A stretch of 64,000 nucleotides of DNA from Tenacibaculum soleae (lineage in GTDB: Bacteria; Bacteroidota; Bacteroidia; Flavobacteriales; Flavobacteriaceae), in the NCBI RefSeq assembly GCF_001693415.1, contig NZ_MAKX01000013.1, forward strand, positions 62,001 through 126,000, in the 5' to 3' direction. Within the stretch, counting starts at the first letter, position 1, and each line of letters starts with the position of its first letter. Position numbers and translations under genes: made by a program. The notes under the pieces were generated by a model. The model saw only the letters and a list, made by a program, of their open reading frames with translations, had not been told where the DNA came from and did no database searches. Positions 1-7,639 of this stretch are shown piece by piece.

Positions 1-560
1 TGACTTGGAGTACCTTTAACTATAGCATCAAAAACAACCAATCCTTTTTCGGCAACAGCTAAATTCATTAAAGTTGGTTCGCCAACAATAGCAACATCAA
101 TATTCGGAATGATAGATAGCATACTATTTAAACCATTATCACCACTACTTTCTTCTTCTGCAGACGCTACAATTACTAAATTATATGTTAGGTCTTTTTT
201 GTGATAAAAGTGAGTAAAAGTAGCTAATAGTGAAACTAAACAACCACCTGCGTCGTTACTTCCCAAGCCATATAACTTTCCATCTTCAATAATTGCCTTA
301 AAAGGATCTTTTGTGTAGCCATTATTGGGTTTTACGGTATCGTGATGTGAATTTAAAAGTAAGCTAGGTTTACTTTCATCAAAATATTTATTAATAGCCC
401 AAACGTTATGTACATTTCTTTTAAAAGGAATATTGTTACTAATAAACCAACTTTCTAAAAGCAGTGCTGTTTGGTTCTCTTCTGATGAAAAAGAAGGTGT
501 TTCTATTAAGTTTTTTAATAATTCGATCGCATCAAGCGTTAATTCTTGTTGTGTTTTCAT
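1..560 (-). CDS. argE: ArgE-type M20 deacylase (N-acetyl/N-succinyl-citrulline or -ornithine deacylase), partial
   Basis: Only the N-terminal ~186 residues are present; the gene runs off the left edge. Hand translation shows the M20 metallopeptidase motifs in order: HHDTV (residues 72-76, first metal ligand), GSNDAGG (Asp103, bridging ligand) and SAEEESSG (Glu135/Glu136, catalytic base and ligand). The family removes the acyl group from N-acyl ornithine or citrulline. Since the operon carries an ArgF'-type transcarbamylase that acts on acylated ornithine, the substrate here is more likely N-acylcitrulline (inference). The ATG at 560 overlaps the argB stop codon by one base (TAATG), so the two are probably translationally coupled. 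It is the last gene seen in the arginine operon. Confidence 0.88.
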   Translation of the reverse strand, partial: MKTQQELTLDAIELLKNLIETPSFSSEENQTALLLESWFISNNIPFKRNVHNVWAINKYFDESKPSLLLNSHHDTVKPNNGYTKDPFKAIIEDGKLYGLGSNDAGGCLVSLLATFTHFYHKKDLTYNLVIVASAEEESSGDNGLNSMLSIIPNIDVAIVGEPTLMNLAVAEKGLVVFDAIVKGTPS

Positions 561-1336
561 TAAGCTTGTATTGTTGTGAATTTTGAATTCTGGTTGTGTA
601 ACATTTCTGATTTTCCAATACAAACTTTATGTACCTGTTGGTTAATTGCATGAAAACAATTATTCATTTTTGGTAACATTCCATCGGCAATAATGTTCTT
701 AGCCAATAACTCTTCATATTTTTTTGTAGTAATGTTCTCTATAACGGAGTCGTTATTATTTATATCTAATAAAACACCATTTTTTTCAAAGCAGTAATAC
801 AATTCTGTTTGATGTTTCTTAGCAAAACCAATGGCTAATTCTGAAGCAATTGTATCTGCATTAGTGTTTAATAATTGACCATTATTATCATGAGTAATAG
901 CACAAAAAACAGGTGTAATGCCTATGTTTAATAATGTCTCTAAAACATTGGTTTCGACATTAATTATATCGCCAGCAAAACCATAATCTATTTCTTTTAT
1001 AGGTCTTTTTACTGAGAGAATTGTATTGCCATCAGCACCTGTAAAACCAAGAGCATTGGTTGATTTTTGTTGTAAAGAAGCTACGATTGTTTTGTTTATT
1101 TTTCCTGCATAGACCATCGTAATTATATCTAATGTTTCTGTATTTGTTATTCTTCTACCATCAACCATTTTAACTTCTACGTTCATTTGTTGTGCTAGTT
1201 TTGTGGCCAATTTACCGCCACCATGTACTAATATTTTTGGACCTTCAATTTTAGAAAACTCAATAAGAAAATTATCTAATGCTATTGGATTGTCTATAAT
1301 ATTTCCTCCTATTTTTATAATTTTTAATGTTTCCAT
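560..1336 (-). CDS. argB: N-acetylglutamate kinase family (ArgB)
   Basis: Phosphorylates the gamma-carboxylate of N-acylglutamate with ATP, the second step of arginine synthesis, in the cytosol. The 258 residues match the usual length. The amino acid kinase fold is visible: Lys8 in IKIGGN, the glycine-rich HGGGKLAT loop at 38-45, VDGRRIT at 58-64 (substrate-binding Arg region) and LLNTNADT near 155 (nucleotide/Mg site). In Bacteroides the pathway runs on N-succinyl rather than N-acetyl intermediates, so the acyl group here is open. It lies between argF' and argE', and a dispersed repeat separates it from argF'. Confidence 0.93.
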   Translation of the reverse strand: METLKIIKIGGNIIDNPIALDNFLIEFSKIEGPKILVHGGGKLATKLAQQMNVEVKMVDGRRITNTETLDIITMVYAGKINKTIVASLQQKSTNALGFTGADGNTILSVKRPIKEIDYGFAGDIINVETNVLETLLNIGITPVFCAITHDNNGQLLNTNADTIASELAIGFAKKHQTELYYCFEKNGVLLDINNNDSVIENITTKKYEELLAKNIIADGMLPKMNNCFHAINQQVHKVCIGKSEMLHNQNSKFTTIQA

Positions 1337-1348
1337 ACTCTATTTTAA

Positions 1349-1450
1349 TGTCTCCTCGAGTGAAGTCGAGAGGTTAATTAGGTTTCAACAAACTTCGTTT
1401 GTAACTTTCAATCAAAAAATATTATGATTTCAGTAATGCTCAACCTGACA
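1349..1450. repeat. Dispersed intergenic repeat, copy A (modules X then Y)
   Basis: Two modules lie between argF' and argB. Module X, 1349-1375, starts TGTCTCCTCGAG and can fold CTCGA against TCGAG. Module Y, 1381-1450, is 70 bases, starts GGTTTCAACAAAC and ends GCTCAACCTGACA. Both recur at 2405-2507 in the opposite order. By eye the Y copies agree at about 58 of 70 positions and the X copies at 21 of 27. A short version of Y, consisting of its two ends only, is at 62163-62187. This is non-coding and resembles short repeats scattered through flavobacterial genomes. Confidence 0.75.
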
Positions 1451-1454
1451 ATAA

Positions 1455-2390
1455 TTATATATTCTCTATTATTTTTTTTAACACAACCTGAGCTGCATAC
1501 GTTCTGTTATTAGCTTCATGAATTACCACAGAATTGTTACTGTCTAACACACTATCTTCAACTACCACATTTCTTCTAACAGGTAAACAATGCATAAATT
1601 TAGCTGTACCTAATTTTTCTTTCGTAAGCATCCAATTTGGATCTTGAGAAGTAATTTTCCCATAATCAGTATAGTTACTCCAGTTTTTTACATATACAAA
1701 ATCAGCATTTCTAAGAGCTTCTTCTTGATTATGATTAATAGGTGTGTTTTTTGTGATCTCAGGATTCAATTCATAACCTTTTGGATGCGTAATAGAAAAA
1801 TCAACAGCTGTTTCTTGCATCATTTTAACAAATGAATTAGCAACAGCATGAGGCAATGCTTTAGGGTGCGGAGCCCAAGACAATACAACTTTTGGCTTTG
1901 GTTTTGTTTTTAACTCTTCAATGGTAATTGCATCTGTTAAAGCTTGTAAAGGATGCGCTGTTGAACTTTCCATGTTTACAACTGGAACTGTTGCATATTT
2001 TATAAAGCTATTTAATATGAATTCAGATTCATCTTTTTCTTTATTTTCTAAAGATGAAAATGCTCTTATGGCAATAACATCTCCATATTGAGAAATTACT
2101 TGAGCAGCTTCCTTTACATGTTCAGATAAATTTAAGTTCATAACTGTACCATCTTCAAATTCTAAATTCCAAGTATCGTTAACATTTAATATCATTACTT
2201 GCATTCCTAAATTTTTCGCTGCCTTTTCTGTACTTAACCTTGTTCTTAAGCTAGAATTGAAAAATAACATTACAAGTGTTTTATGTTTTCCTAAATTTTC
2301 AAATAGAAAGGGGGTTTCTTTTAATTGAATTGCTTCTTGAATAATTTTAGAAACATTTTTTATATCGTTTATATTGGTATATTTTTTCAT
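1455..2390 (-). CDS. argF': ArgF'-type N-acylornithine carbamoyltransferase
   Basis: Transfers carbamoyl from carbamoyl phosphate to an N-acylated ornithine, the Bacteroidota/Xanthomonas variant of the arginine route. The 311 residues show the transcarbamylase carbamoyl-phosphate motif in the altered form SSLRTR (46-51, instead of STRTR), HPLQ at 146-149 and HCLP at 267-270. The absence of the normal ornithine SMG loop and the presence of argE and argD in the operon support the acylated route. Whether the substrate is N-acetyl- or N-succinyl-ornithine depends on the residue equivalent to Glu92 of the Xanthomonas enzyme (Pro90 in Bacteroides); the candidates here are Ser89/Glu90, which I cannot align with certainty. 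It is flanked on both sides by copies of the same dispersed repeat. Confidence 0.9.
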   Translation of the reverse strand: MKKYTNINDIKNVSKIIQEAIQLKETPFLFENLGKHKTLVMLFFNSSLRTRLSTEKAAKNLGMQVMILNVNDTWNLEFEDGTVMNLNLSEHVKEAAQVISQYGDVIAIRAFSSLENKEKDESEFILNSFIKYATVPVVNMESSTAHPLQALTDAITIEELKTKPKPKVVLSWAPHPKALPHAVANSFVKMMQETAVDFSITHPKGYELNPEITKNTPINHNQEEALRNADFVYVKNWSNYTDYGKITSQDPNWMLTKEKLGTAKFMHCLPVRRNVVVEDSVLDSNNSVVIHEANNRTYAAQVVLKKIIENI

Positions 2391-2404
2391 ACTATAATTC
2401 TATA

Positions 2405-2507
2405 GGTCTCGACAAACTGCGTTTGCTACTTTCAATTAAAAAATATTTTAATTTTAGTAATGATCAATCAGACAAATCAATGTCTCTTAGAGCACAGTTG
2501 AGAGGTT
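2405..2507. repeat. Dispersed intergenic repeat, copy B (modules Y then X)
   Basis: Lies between argD and argF'. Module Y, 2405-2474, starts GGTCTCGACAAAC and ends GATCAATCAGACA; it is the same 70-base length as copy A. Module X, 2481-2507, starts TGTCTCTTAGAG and ends GTTGAGAGGTT. The module order is the reverse of copy A although each module keeps its orientation. Near the start CAAAC-TGC-GTTTG forms a small inverted repeat. Confidence 0.75.
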
Positions 2508-2508
2508 T

Positions 2509-3639
2509 TTAATTACTCAATTCCTTTTTTACGGCATCAAAAAACTGATCAACATGTTGTTTTTTGATTGTTAGTGGAGGAAGAATCCTTAGTAAATTAG
2601 GGTTTTTAGCACTTCCTGTAAAAATATGATGTTTAAAAATTAGTTCCTTTCTTAATGCTGCAATTGGAAAATTTAATTCTACTCCAAGCATTAAACCTCT
2701 CCCTTTTATTTTTTTAATAGCTGGAATCTCTGCTGCTTTTTTAATAAAGTATTCAGAAATAATACTTGCATTTTTTAGTAATTTTTCTTCCTTCAAAATA
2801 GTTAAAACAGTTAAAGAAGCCACACAAGCTAAATGATTTCCACCAAAAGTGGTTCCTAATAAACCATAAGAAGCTTCAATTGAAGGATGAATTAAAATTC
2901 CGCCAATAGGAAAACCATTTCCCATTCCTTTAGCCATTGAAATAATATCTGGGGTAATATTATGTTTTTGAAAAGCAAAGAAATCACCAGTTCTTCCAAA
3001 ACCAGATTGTACTTCATCGGCTATAAACAAAGCTTTGTATTGTTTACATAATTTATCTAAACTTTGATAAAAAGTAGTAGTACTTTCATCTAAACCACCA
3101 ACTCCTTGAATACATTCAATAATTACAGCACAAACATCTTCTTTTTGTAAAGCTTTTTCTACAGATTGTAAATCACCTAATTCGAAAAATTCAACCTCTT
3201 GTTGTGCATTAATTGGCGCAACAATTTTAGTGTTATCTGTAGCAGCAACCGCAGCAGATGTTCTACCATGAAAACCATTTTTAAAAGCAATAATTTTCTT
3301 TTTATTGGTATGAAAAGAAGCTAGTTTTAAAGCGTTTTCATTTGCTTCAGCTCCTGAATTGCATAGAAATAATTGATAATCGTTACAATTAGATTGCTTT
3401 ATTAACTCATCAGCTAATTTTGTTTGTAACGGATTTTGAATTGAGTTACTGTAGAAGCCCAAATTACTTATTTGATTACTGATATTCTTTACATATGTTG
3501 GGTGAGAATGTCCAATAGAAATAACAGCATGCCCTCCGTATAAGTCTAAATATTCTGTGCCATTTTCATCATACACATTAATACCTTTTGCTTTTACGGG
3601 AGTAATATCAAAAAGTGGATATACATTAAATAAACTCAT
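2509..3639 (-). CDS. argD: Acetylornithine aminotransferase family (ArgD), class III PLP enzyme
   Basis: Transaminates N-acylglutamate semialdehyde with glutamate to give N-acylornithine. The 376 residues are normal for ArgD. Visible class III features: NSGAEANE at 94-101 (phosphate loop), FHGRT at 123-127, DEVQSGFGRTG at 208-218 with the PLP-nitrogen Asp208, and the Schiff-base lysine Lys237 in SMAKGMGNG. The ATG overlaps the proC stop by four bases (ATGA), indicating coupling. A second class III aminotransferase at 16282-17469 is outside the operon, so operon position is the main reason for assigning argD to this one. Confidence 0.92.
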   Translation of the reverse strand: MSLFNVYPLFDITPVKAKGINVYDENGTEYLDLYGGHAVISIGHSHPTYVKNISNQISNLGFYSNSIQNPLQTKLADELIKQSNCNDYQLFLCNSGAEANENALKLASFHTNKKKIIAFKNGFHGRTSAAVAATDNTKIVAPINAQQEVEFFELGDLQSVEKALQKEDVCAVIIECIQGVGGLDESTTTFYQSLDKLCKQYKALFIADEVQSGFGRTGDFFAFQKHNITPDIISMAKGMGNGFPIGGILIHPSIEASYGLLGTTFGGNHLACVASLTVLTILKEEKLLKNASIISEYFIKKAAEIPAIKKIKGRGLMLGVELNFPIAALRKELIFKHHIFTGSAKNPNLLRILPPLTIKKQHVDQFFDAVKKELSN

Positions 3640-4436
3640 AATTGCTCAGTTTTTATGGTGTTAATTTTATTATATGAGGTAACCATTCCTTGTATTAATG
3701 AAGAACTCAACCCTTGATGTTCCATTTCATTTAACCCTTCAATAGTACAGCCTTTAGGCGTTGTAACTTTATCTATTTCTTGTTCTGGATGATTTCCTGT
3801 TGTAATTAATAAGTTTGCAGCGCCATCACAAGTATGCATGGCTAATTCTTGTGCTTCTTTGGCATCAAAACCTAATTGAATAGCAGCCTGAGTAGTTGCT
3901 CTTATCATTCGCATCCAAAAAGCAATTCCGCTTGCACAAACTACGGTTGCAGCTTGCATTTTAGATTCTGGAATAACAATAGAAGTACCTAATCTGTTAA
4001 AAACAGCTTCGGCTACTTTTATTCTTTCCAATCCTTTGGTGTTTCCACACAAACAAGTCATCGATTTACCAACGGCAATTGCAGTATTAGGCATTGCTCT
4101 AATAATAAAATTATGAACTCCAACAACCTCTTCAATTTGAGTAATTGAAAAACCAGTAATGGTAGAAATAATAATGTGATTCTCTTTTAATAGAGGCTTA
4201 ATATCATTTAAAATTTGTTTTAAATGTGCTGGTTGAACAGCTAGAATAATGATGTCTGAATTTATAACAGCTTCAGAGTTATTAGTTGTTAAACTAACAT
4301 TTTTATATCCTTCAAATTCTTTAATAGTATCTAGTTTTCTTCTTGTTAAATACAAAGAAGTTATAGCATTGGTTGTTATTAATCCTTTTGCAATAGATTT
4401 TCCTAAATTCCCTGTACCTATAATTGCTATTTTCAT
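3636..4436 (-). CDS. proC: Pyrroline-5-carboxylate reductase (ProC)
   Basis: NAD(P)H-dependent reduction of pyrroline-5-carboxylate to proline. The Rossmann motif IAIIGTGNLGKSIAKGL begins at residue 3, and the C-terminal VTTPKGCTIEGLNEME segment is typical of ProC. I start it at the ATG at 4436 (266 residues). The frame is open further upstream to 4523, but those 29 codons translate a REP-like repeat (4455-4521), and the family starts directly with MKIAIIG. Being embedded in the arginine operon, it links proline and arginine synthesis, or serves ornithine/proline interconversion (inference). Confidence 0.92.
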   Translation of the reverse strand: MKIAIIGTGNLGKSIAKGLITTNAITSLYLTRRKLDTIKEFEGYKNVSLTTNNSEAVINSDIIILAVQPAHLKQILNDIKPLLKENHIIISTITGFSITQIEEVVGVHNFIIRAMPNTAIAVGKSMTCLCGNTKGLERIKVAEAVFNRLGTSIVIPESKMQAATVVCASGIAFWMRMIRATTQAAIQLGFDAKEAQELAMHTCDGAANLLITTGNHPEQEIDKVTTPKGCTIEGLNEMEHQGLSSSLIQGMVTSYNKINTIKTEQL

Positions 4437-4454
4437 GTTTTTATTAGTTTTTGA

Positions 4455-4521
4455 GTCATTACGAAAGAAGAATGATTGAAGTAATCTGTTTATAAGATCG
4501 CTTCGCTGCTCTCGCAATGAC
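4455..4521. repeat. REP-like palindromic intergenic repeat
   Basis: A 67-base imperfect palindrome between argC and proC. The ends are GTCATTACGA (4455-4464) and TCGCAATGAC (4512-4521), complementary at 9 of 10 positions, with GATCGCTTCGCTGCTCTCGC in the right half. The GTCATTGCGAG/CTCGCAATGAC type of element is widespread in flavobacterial intergenic DNA (established knowledge, recalled). It would be transcribed inside the operon as a hairpin and encodes a spurious N-terminal extension of proC. Confidence 0.8.
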
Positions 4522-4527
4522 ATTGCT

Positions 4528-5505
4528 TTAAAAATAAGTTGCTTTTAAATTTAGTCCTGCTGTTTCCTCAAACCCGAACATCAAATTCATGTTTTGTACT
4601 GCTTGCCCAGAGGCTCCTTTTAATAAATTATCAATAACACTTGTTATAAGTAATTTATTTTCATGCTTGTGTAAGTGAATTAAACACTTGTTGGTATTTA
4701 CTACTTGCTTTAAATGTATTTCTTTATCTGAAATAATAGTAAAATTAGCATCTTTATAAAACTCTTTATAAAGTGTTTTTGCTTCATCTAAAGTTCCTTT
4801 AAAATAGGTGTAAGCCGTAGCAAAAATTCCTCTAGAAAAATCACCTCTATTTGGCATAAACACAATTTGAGAACTAAAATTAGTTTGTAACGTTTTTACA
4901 GATTGATTGATTTCTCCTAAATGTTGATGTGTAAAAGGTTTGTAATATGAAAAATTATTATCTCTCCAAGTAAAATGGGTTGTTGCAGATAAAGAGGTAC
5001 CAGCACCAGTAGCACCTGTTACAGCATTTACATGTATATCGTTAGTAACTAAGTTGTCATTAGCTAATGGAAGTATTGCTAATTGAATTGCAGTAGCAAA
5101 ACAACCAGGGTTTGCAATGTATTTTGCTTTTTTAATTTTGCTTTTTTGTAGCTCAGGCAAACCATAAACGAAGTTTTTTTCTTGAAAAACAGTATCTTTT
5201 TTTAATCTAAAATCATTTCCTAAATCGATGATTTTTGTAGCATCAGAAAAAGTATTACTTTCTAAAAACTTCTTAGAATTTCCATGACCTAAACATAAGA
5301 ACAATACATCAATATTCGAATTAATTGTATTGGTGAATTTTAAGTTTAGAGTACCAACTAAATCTTGATGAATGTTACTTATTTTATTTTCTGCATTAGA
5401 GGTACTAAAAATGAAGTTAATTTTAACCTTTGGGTGATTTATTAATAATCTAATTAACTCGCCAGCTGTATAACCAGCGCCTCCTATAATTCCTGCTTGT
5501 ATCAT
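4528..5505 (-). CDS. argC: N-acetyl-gamma-glutamyl-phosphate reductase (ArgC)
   Basis: NADPH-dependent reduction of N-acylglutamyl phosphate to the semialdehyde. 325 residues, normal length. The dinucleotide motif GIIGGAGYTAGELIRLL starts at residue 5, and the catalytic cysteine lies in ANPGCFATA (about 135). GDFSRGIFATAY near 230 and HLHKHENKLLITSVIDNLLKGASGQAVQNMN at the end are ArgC features (HKH and GASGQA blocks). The gene follows argG by three bases and precedes proC with the REP-like element between. Confidence 0.94.
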   Translation of the reverse strand: MIQAGIIGGAGYTAGELIRLLINHPKVKINFIFSTSNAENKISNIHQDLVGTLNLKFTNTINSNIDVLFLCLGHGNSKKFLESNTFSDATKIIDLGNDFRLKKDTVFQEKNFVYGLPELQKSKIKKAKYIANPGCFATAIQLAILPLANDNLVTNDIHVNAVTGATGAGTSLSATTHFTWRDNNFSYYKPFTHQHLGEINQSVKTLQTNFSSQIVFMPNRGDFSRGIFATAYTYFKGTLDEAKTLYKEFYKDANFTIISDKEIHLKQVVNTNKCLIHLHKHENKLLITSVIDNLLKGASGQAVQNMNLMFGFEETAGLNLKATYF

Positions 5506-5508
5506 TTT

Positions 5509-6687
5509 TTAAGAATTAACTTGTTGATATATTTTGTTTTGATTTCCTAGAATTTTAATAAAACCTTTTGCATCATTTGCAGTCCAAGCTTTATTTTCTT
5601 CTCCATAGCTTCCAAATTCAGGATTCATTAAATCATGTTTAGAAGTAATACCATCTAACTGAAAATGATATGGTTTAAGAGTTATAGATACTTCACCTGA
5701 AACTTTAGCTTGACTATTTTCTAGAAAAGCTTCGATATCTCTCATAACAGGATCTAAATATTGGCCTTCGTGTAAATGCATTCCGTAAAAACTAGATAAA
5801 TATTCTTTATGTTGTAATTGCCATTTAGTAAGTGTATGTTTTTCTAATAAGTGATGTGCTTTAATTGAAATTAGCGCAGCAGCAGCTTCAAAACCAACTC
5901 TTCCTTTAATTCCAACAATGGTATCACCTACATGAATATCTCTACCAATAGCATATTTAGATGCTAATTCATTTAATTTTTGAATGTTATTTTGTGGTGA
6001 ATCAATTATAGCGTTTATAGCAATGAATTCGCCATTTTTAAAAGTCATTTTTACTTTTTCCTCTCCGTTTTTTTCTAATTGAGATGGATATGCTTTTTCA
6101 GGTAATGCTTTAGCAGAAGTTAACGTTTCTTCTCCGCCAACACTTGTTCCCCATAAACCTTTATTTACCGAGTATTTTGCTTTTTCCCAAGACAAGTCAA
6201 TTCCATTATCTTTTAGGTATTGTATTTCTTCTTGTCTAGAGAGTTGTTGATCTCTAATTGGTGTGATAATTTCAATTTCAGGAGCAATAGTTTGAAAAAT
6301 AATATCAAAACGTACCTGATCATTTCCTGCTCCAGTACTTCCGTGAGCAATATATTTTGCATTAATACTTTTAGCATATTTTGCAATTTCTATTGCCTGA
6401 ATAATCCTTTCTGCACTTACAGATAAAGGATATGTATTGTTTTTTAATACATTTCCGTAGATTAAATATTTTACTACTTTTTGATAAAATGTAGCGACAG
6501 CATCAATATTATTATAAGTAGTAACTCCCATTTTATAGGCGTTTTTTTCAATATCTTGAATTTCAGTATTTGTAAATCCACCTGTATTTACGCTAACAGC
6601 ATGAACTTCATATCCAGCTTTAGATAAGCTAACGGCACAATATGATGTATCTAAACCTCCGCTGTATGCAATGACTAATTTTTTCAT
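5509..6687 (-). CDS. argG: Argininosuccinate synthase (ArgG)
   Basis: ATP-dependent condensation of citrulline with aspartate. 392 residues. The N-terminal ATP-pyrophosphatase P-loop is LVIAYSGGLDTSYCAV (residues 4-19); AHGSTGAGNDQVRFD near 115-129 and SVGGEETL further on are conserved substrate-binding blocks. The start overlaps the stop of the upstream acyltransferase gene by four bases. argH is not in the window. In this operon citrulline arises by deacylation of N-acylcitrulline (ArgE'). Confidence 0.95.
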   Translation of the reverse strand: MKKLVIAYSGGLDTSYCAVSLSKAGYEVHAVSVNTGGFTNTEIQDIEKNAYKMGVTTYNNIDAVATFYQKVVKYLIYGNVLKNNTYPLSVSAERIIQAIEIAKYAKSINAKYIAHGSTGAGNDQVRFDIIFQTIAPEIEIITPIRDQQLSRQEEIQYLKDNGIDLSWEKAKYSVNKGLWGTSVGGEETLTSAKALPEKAYPSQLEKNGEEKVKMTFKNGEFIAINAIIDSPQNNIQKLNELASKYAIGRDIHVGDTIVGIKGRVGFEAAAALISIKAHHLLEKHTLTKWQLQHKEYLSSFYGMHLHEGQYLDPVMRDIEAFLENSQAKVSGEVSITLKPYHFQLDGITSKHDLMNPEFGSYGEENKAWTANDAKGFIKILGNQNKIYQQVNS

Positions 6688-7304
6688 TTTTTATATTTTT
6701 TTAAGAAAAGGCTTTCTTTAATTCTCTTTAATCTTTGAAAAACTTTCTCTTTAATTTTTACTTTAGTGTTGTTTTTTTCTTTGATTGATGGATCGAATAA
6801 CATTCCTGTACATAAACACATTTGTTGTTTTGTTCTTTGTAAAACATCATAGTTTTTACAGGTTTGACAGCCTTTCCAAAAAGATTGGTCATTTGTTAAT
6901 TCTGAAAAAGTAACAGGTTTGTACCCTAAATCGCTATTTAATTTCATTACAGGTAAACCTGTTGTTATTGAAAATACTTTCGCTGAAGGGAACTTTGTTC
7001 TCGAATGCTCAAAAACAGCTGCTTTTATTCTTTTAGCCAATCCTTGTTTTCTGAAATTAGGATGTACAATTAAGCCTGAATTGGCAACGAATTTTCCATG
7101 TCCCCAAGATTCTATATAACAAAATCCAGCAAATTTCTCATTCTCTAAAGCGATAACAGCATTGCCGTTTTCTATTTTAGTGATGATATATTCAGGTGTA
7201 CGCTTAGCAATTCCTGTACCTCTAACATTAGCAGATTCGGCAATAGTGTCACAGATAATTTTTGCGTATATACTATGTGATTTATTAGCAATAACAATTT
7301 CCAT
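6684..7304 (-). CDS. GNAT acyltransferase heading the arginine operon (probable N-acylglutamate synthase)
   Basis: 206 residues, first gene of the arginine operon. The N-terminal two thirds is a GNAT fold: GFCYIESWGHGKF at 60-72, then the acyl-CoA loop HPNFRKQGLAKRI at 81-93 (R/Q-x-x-G-x-A). The C-terminal part carries four cysteines as CxxC (146, 149) and CxC (163, 165) followed by GMLFDP, which looks like a metal-binding or redox appendage, then a lysine-rich tail. The Bacteroides thetaiotaomicron homologue at the same operon position has been assigned by mutant fitness work as N-succinylglutamate synthase (recalled). That makes it the first enzyme of the pathway; the acyl group used here is unknown. 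Confidence 0.78.
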   Translation of the reverse strand: MEIVIANKSHSIYAKIICDTIAESANVRGTGIAKRTPEYIITKIENGNAVIALENEKFAGFCYIESWGHGKFVANSGLIVHPNFRKQGLAKRIKAAVFEHSRTKFPSAKVFSITTGLPVMKLNSDLGYKPVTFSELTNDQSFWKGCQTCKNYDVLQRTKQQMCLCTGMLFDPSIKEKNNTKVKIKEKVFQRLKRIKESLFLKKYKK

Positions 7305-7341
7305 TGTTCTTGATTTTAAATAATACCAATATGAATTTAGT

Positions 7342-7357
7342 AAACACTTAAGTGTTT
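7342..7357. promoter_or_regulatory. 16-bp perfect palindrome upstream of the arginine operon (candidate operator)
   Basis: AAACACTTAAGTGTTT reads the same on both strands and lies 38 bases upstream of the acyltransferase start. AATACC (7322-7327) and GGTATT (7362-7367) form an outer, asymmetrically spaced inverted repeat. A 14/16 copy is at 8067-8082 upstream of ilvE. A dimeric repressor site is the natural reading, but no known consensus (for example the ArgR box) matches. Confidence 0.45.
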
Positions 7358-7540
7358 GATAGGTATTGTGTTATTTGAAATAAATTGATTGTTTGAAAAG
7401 AAGAACCGGACTCACCTAGGTTCAATAAATTAGATAGCACCCAAAGGGCGACGGCGGAAAATAGGGCGTACAACTGCGGCGCTATTCGAAAGAATAACTA
7501 CAGATACTATTGATATGAATTTGAAATTGTACAAAGAATA

Positions 7541-7639
7541 AAAAATAAAAGTTACGTATAAAGAAATATTTGTTTGCTTTTAGCTGCGACGGCGAAAGCG
7601 AACAAATGTACTGGGAACAGTACTACGTATTTTATTTTT
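7541..7639 (+). ncRNA. Candidate structured RNA element with a three-way junction
   Basis: Three helices close on one another with almost no unpaired joints. P1 pairs 7541-7550 with 7630-7639 (AAAAATAAAA/TTTTATTTTT) and TACGTA 7553-7558 with TACGTA 7624-7629. P2 pairs 7568-7580 with 7595-7607 (13 pairs, one G-U). P3 pairs GTACTG 7608-7613 with CAGTAC 7618-7623 around a GGAA (GNRA) tetraloop. The G-U pair and the GNRA loop favour RNA from the plus strand. No family is recognised; it could also be a DNA-level repeat relic. Read in the plus direction, the right side of P1 is a T-rich tract that could serve termination. Confidence 0.45.

Noticed and set aside
4437-4523. N-terminal extension of proC by 29 codons
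   Set aside because: It is translated from the REP-like palindrome 4455-4521, and ProC proteins start at MKIAIIG; the ATG at 4436 is used instead.
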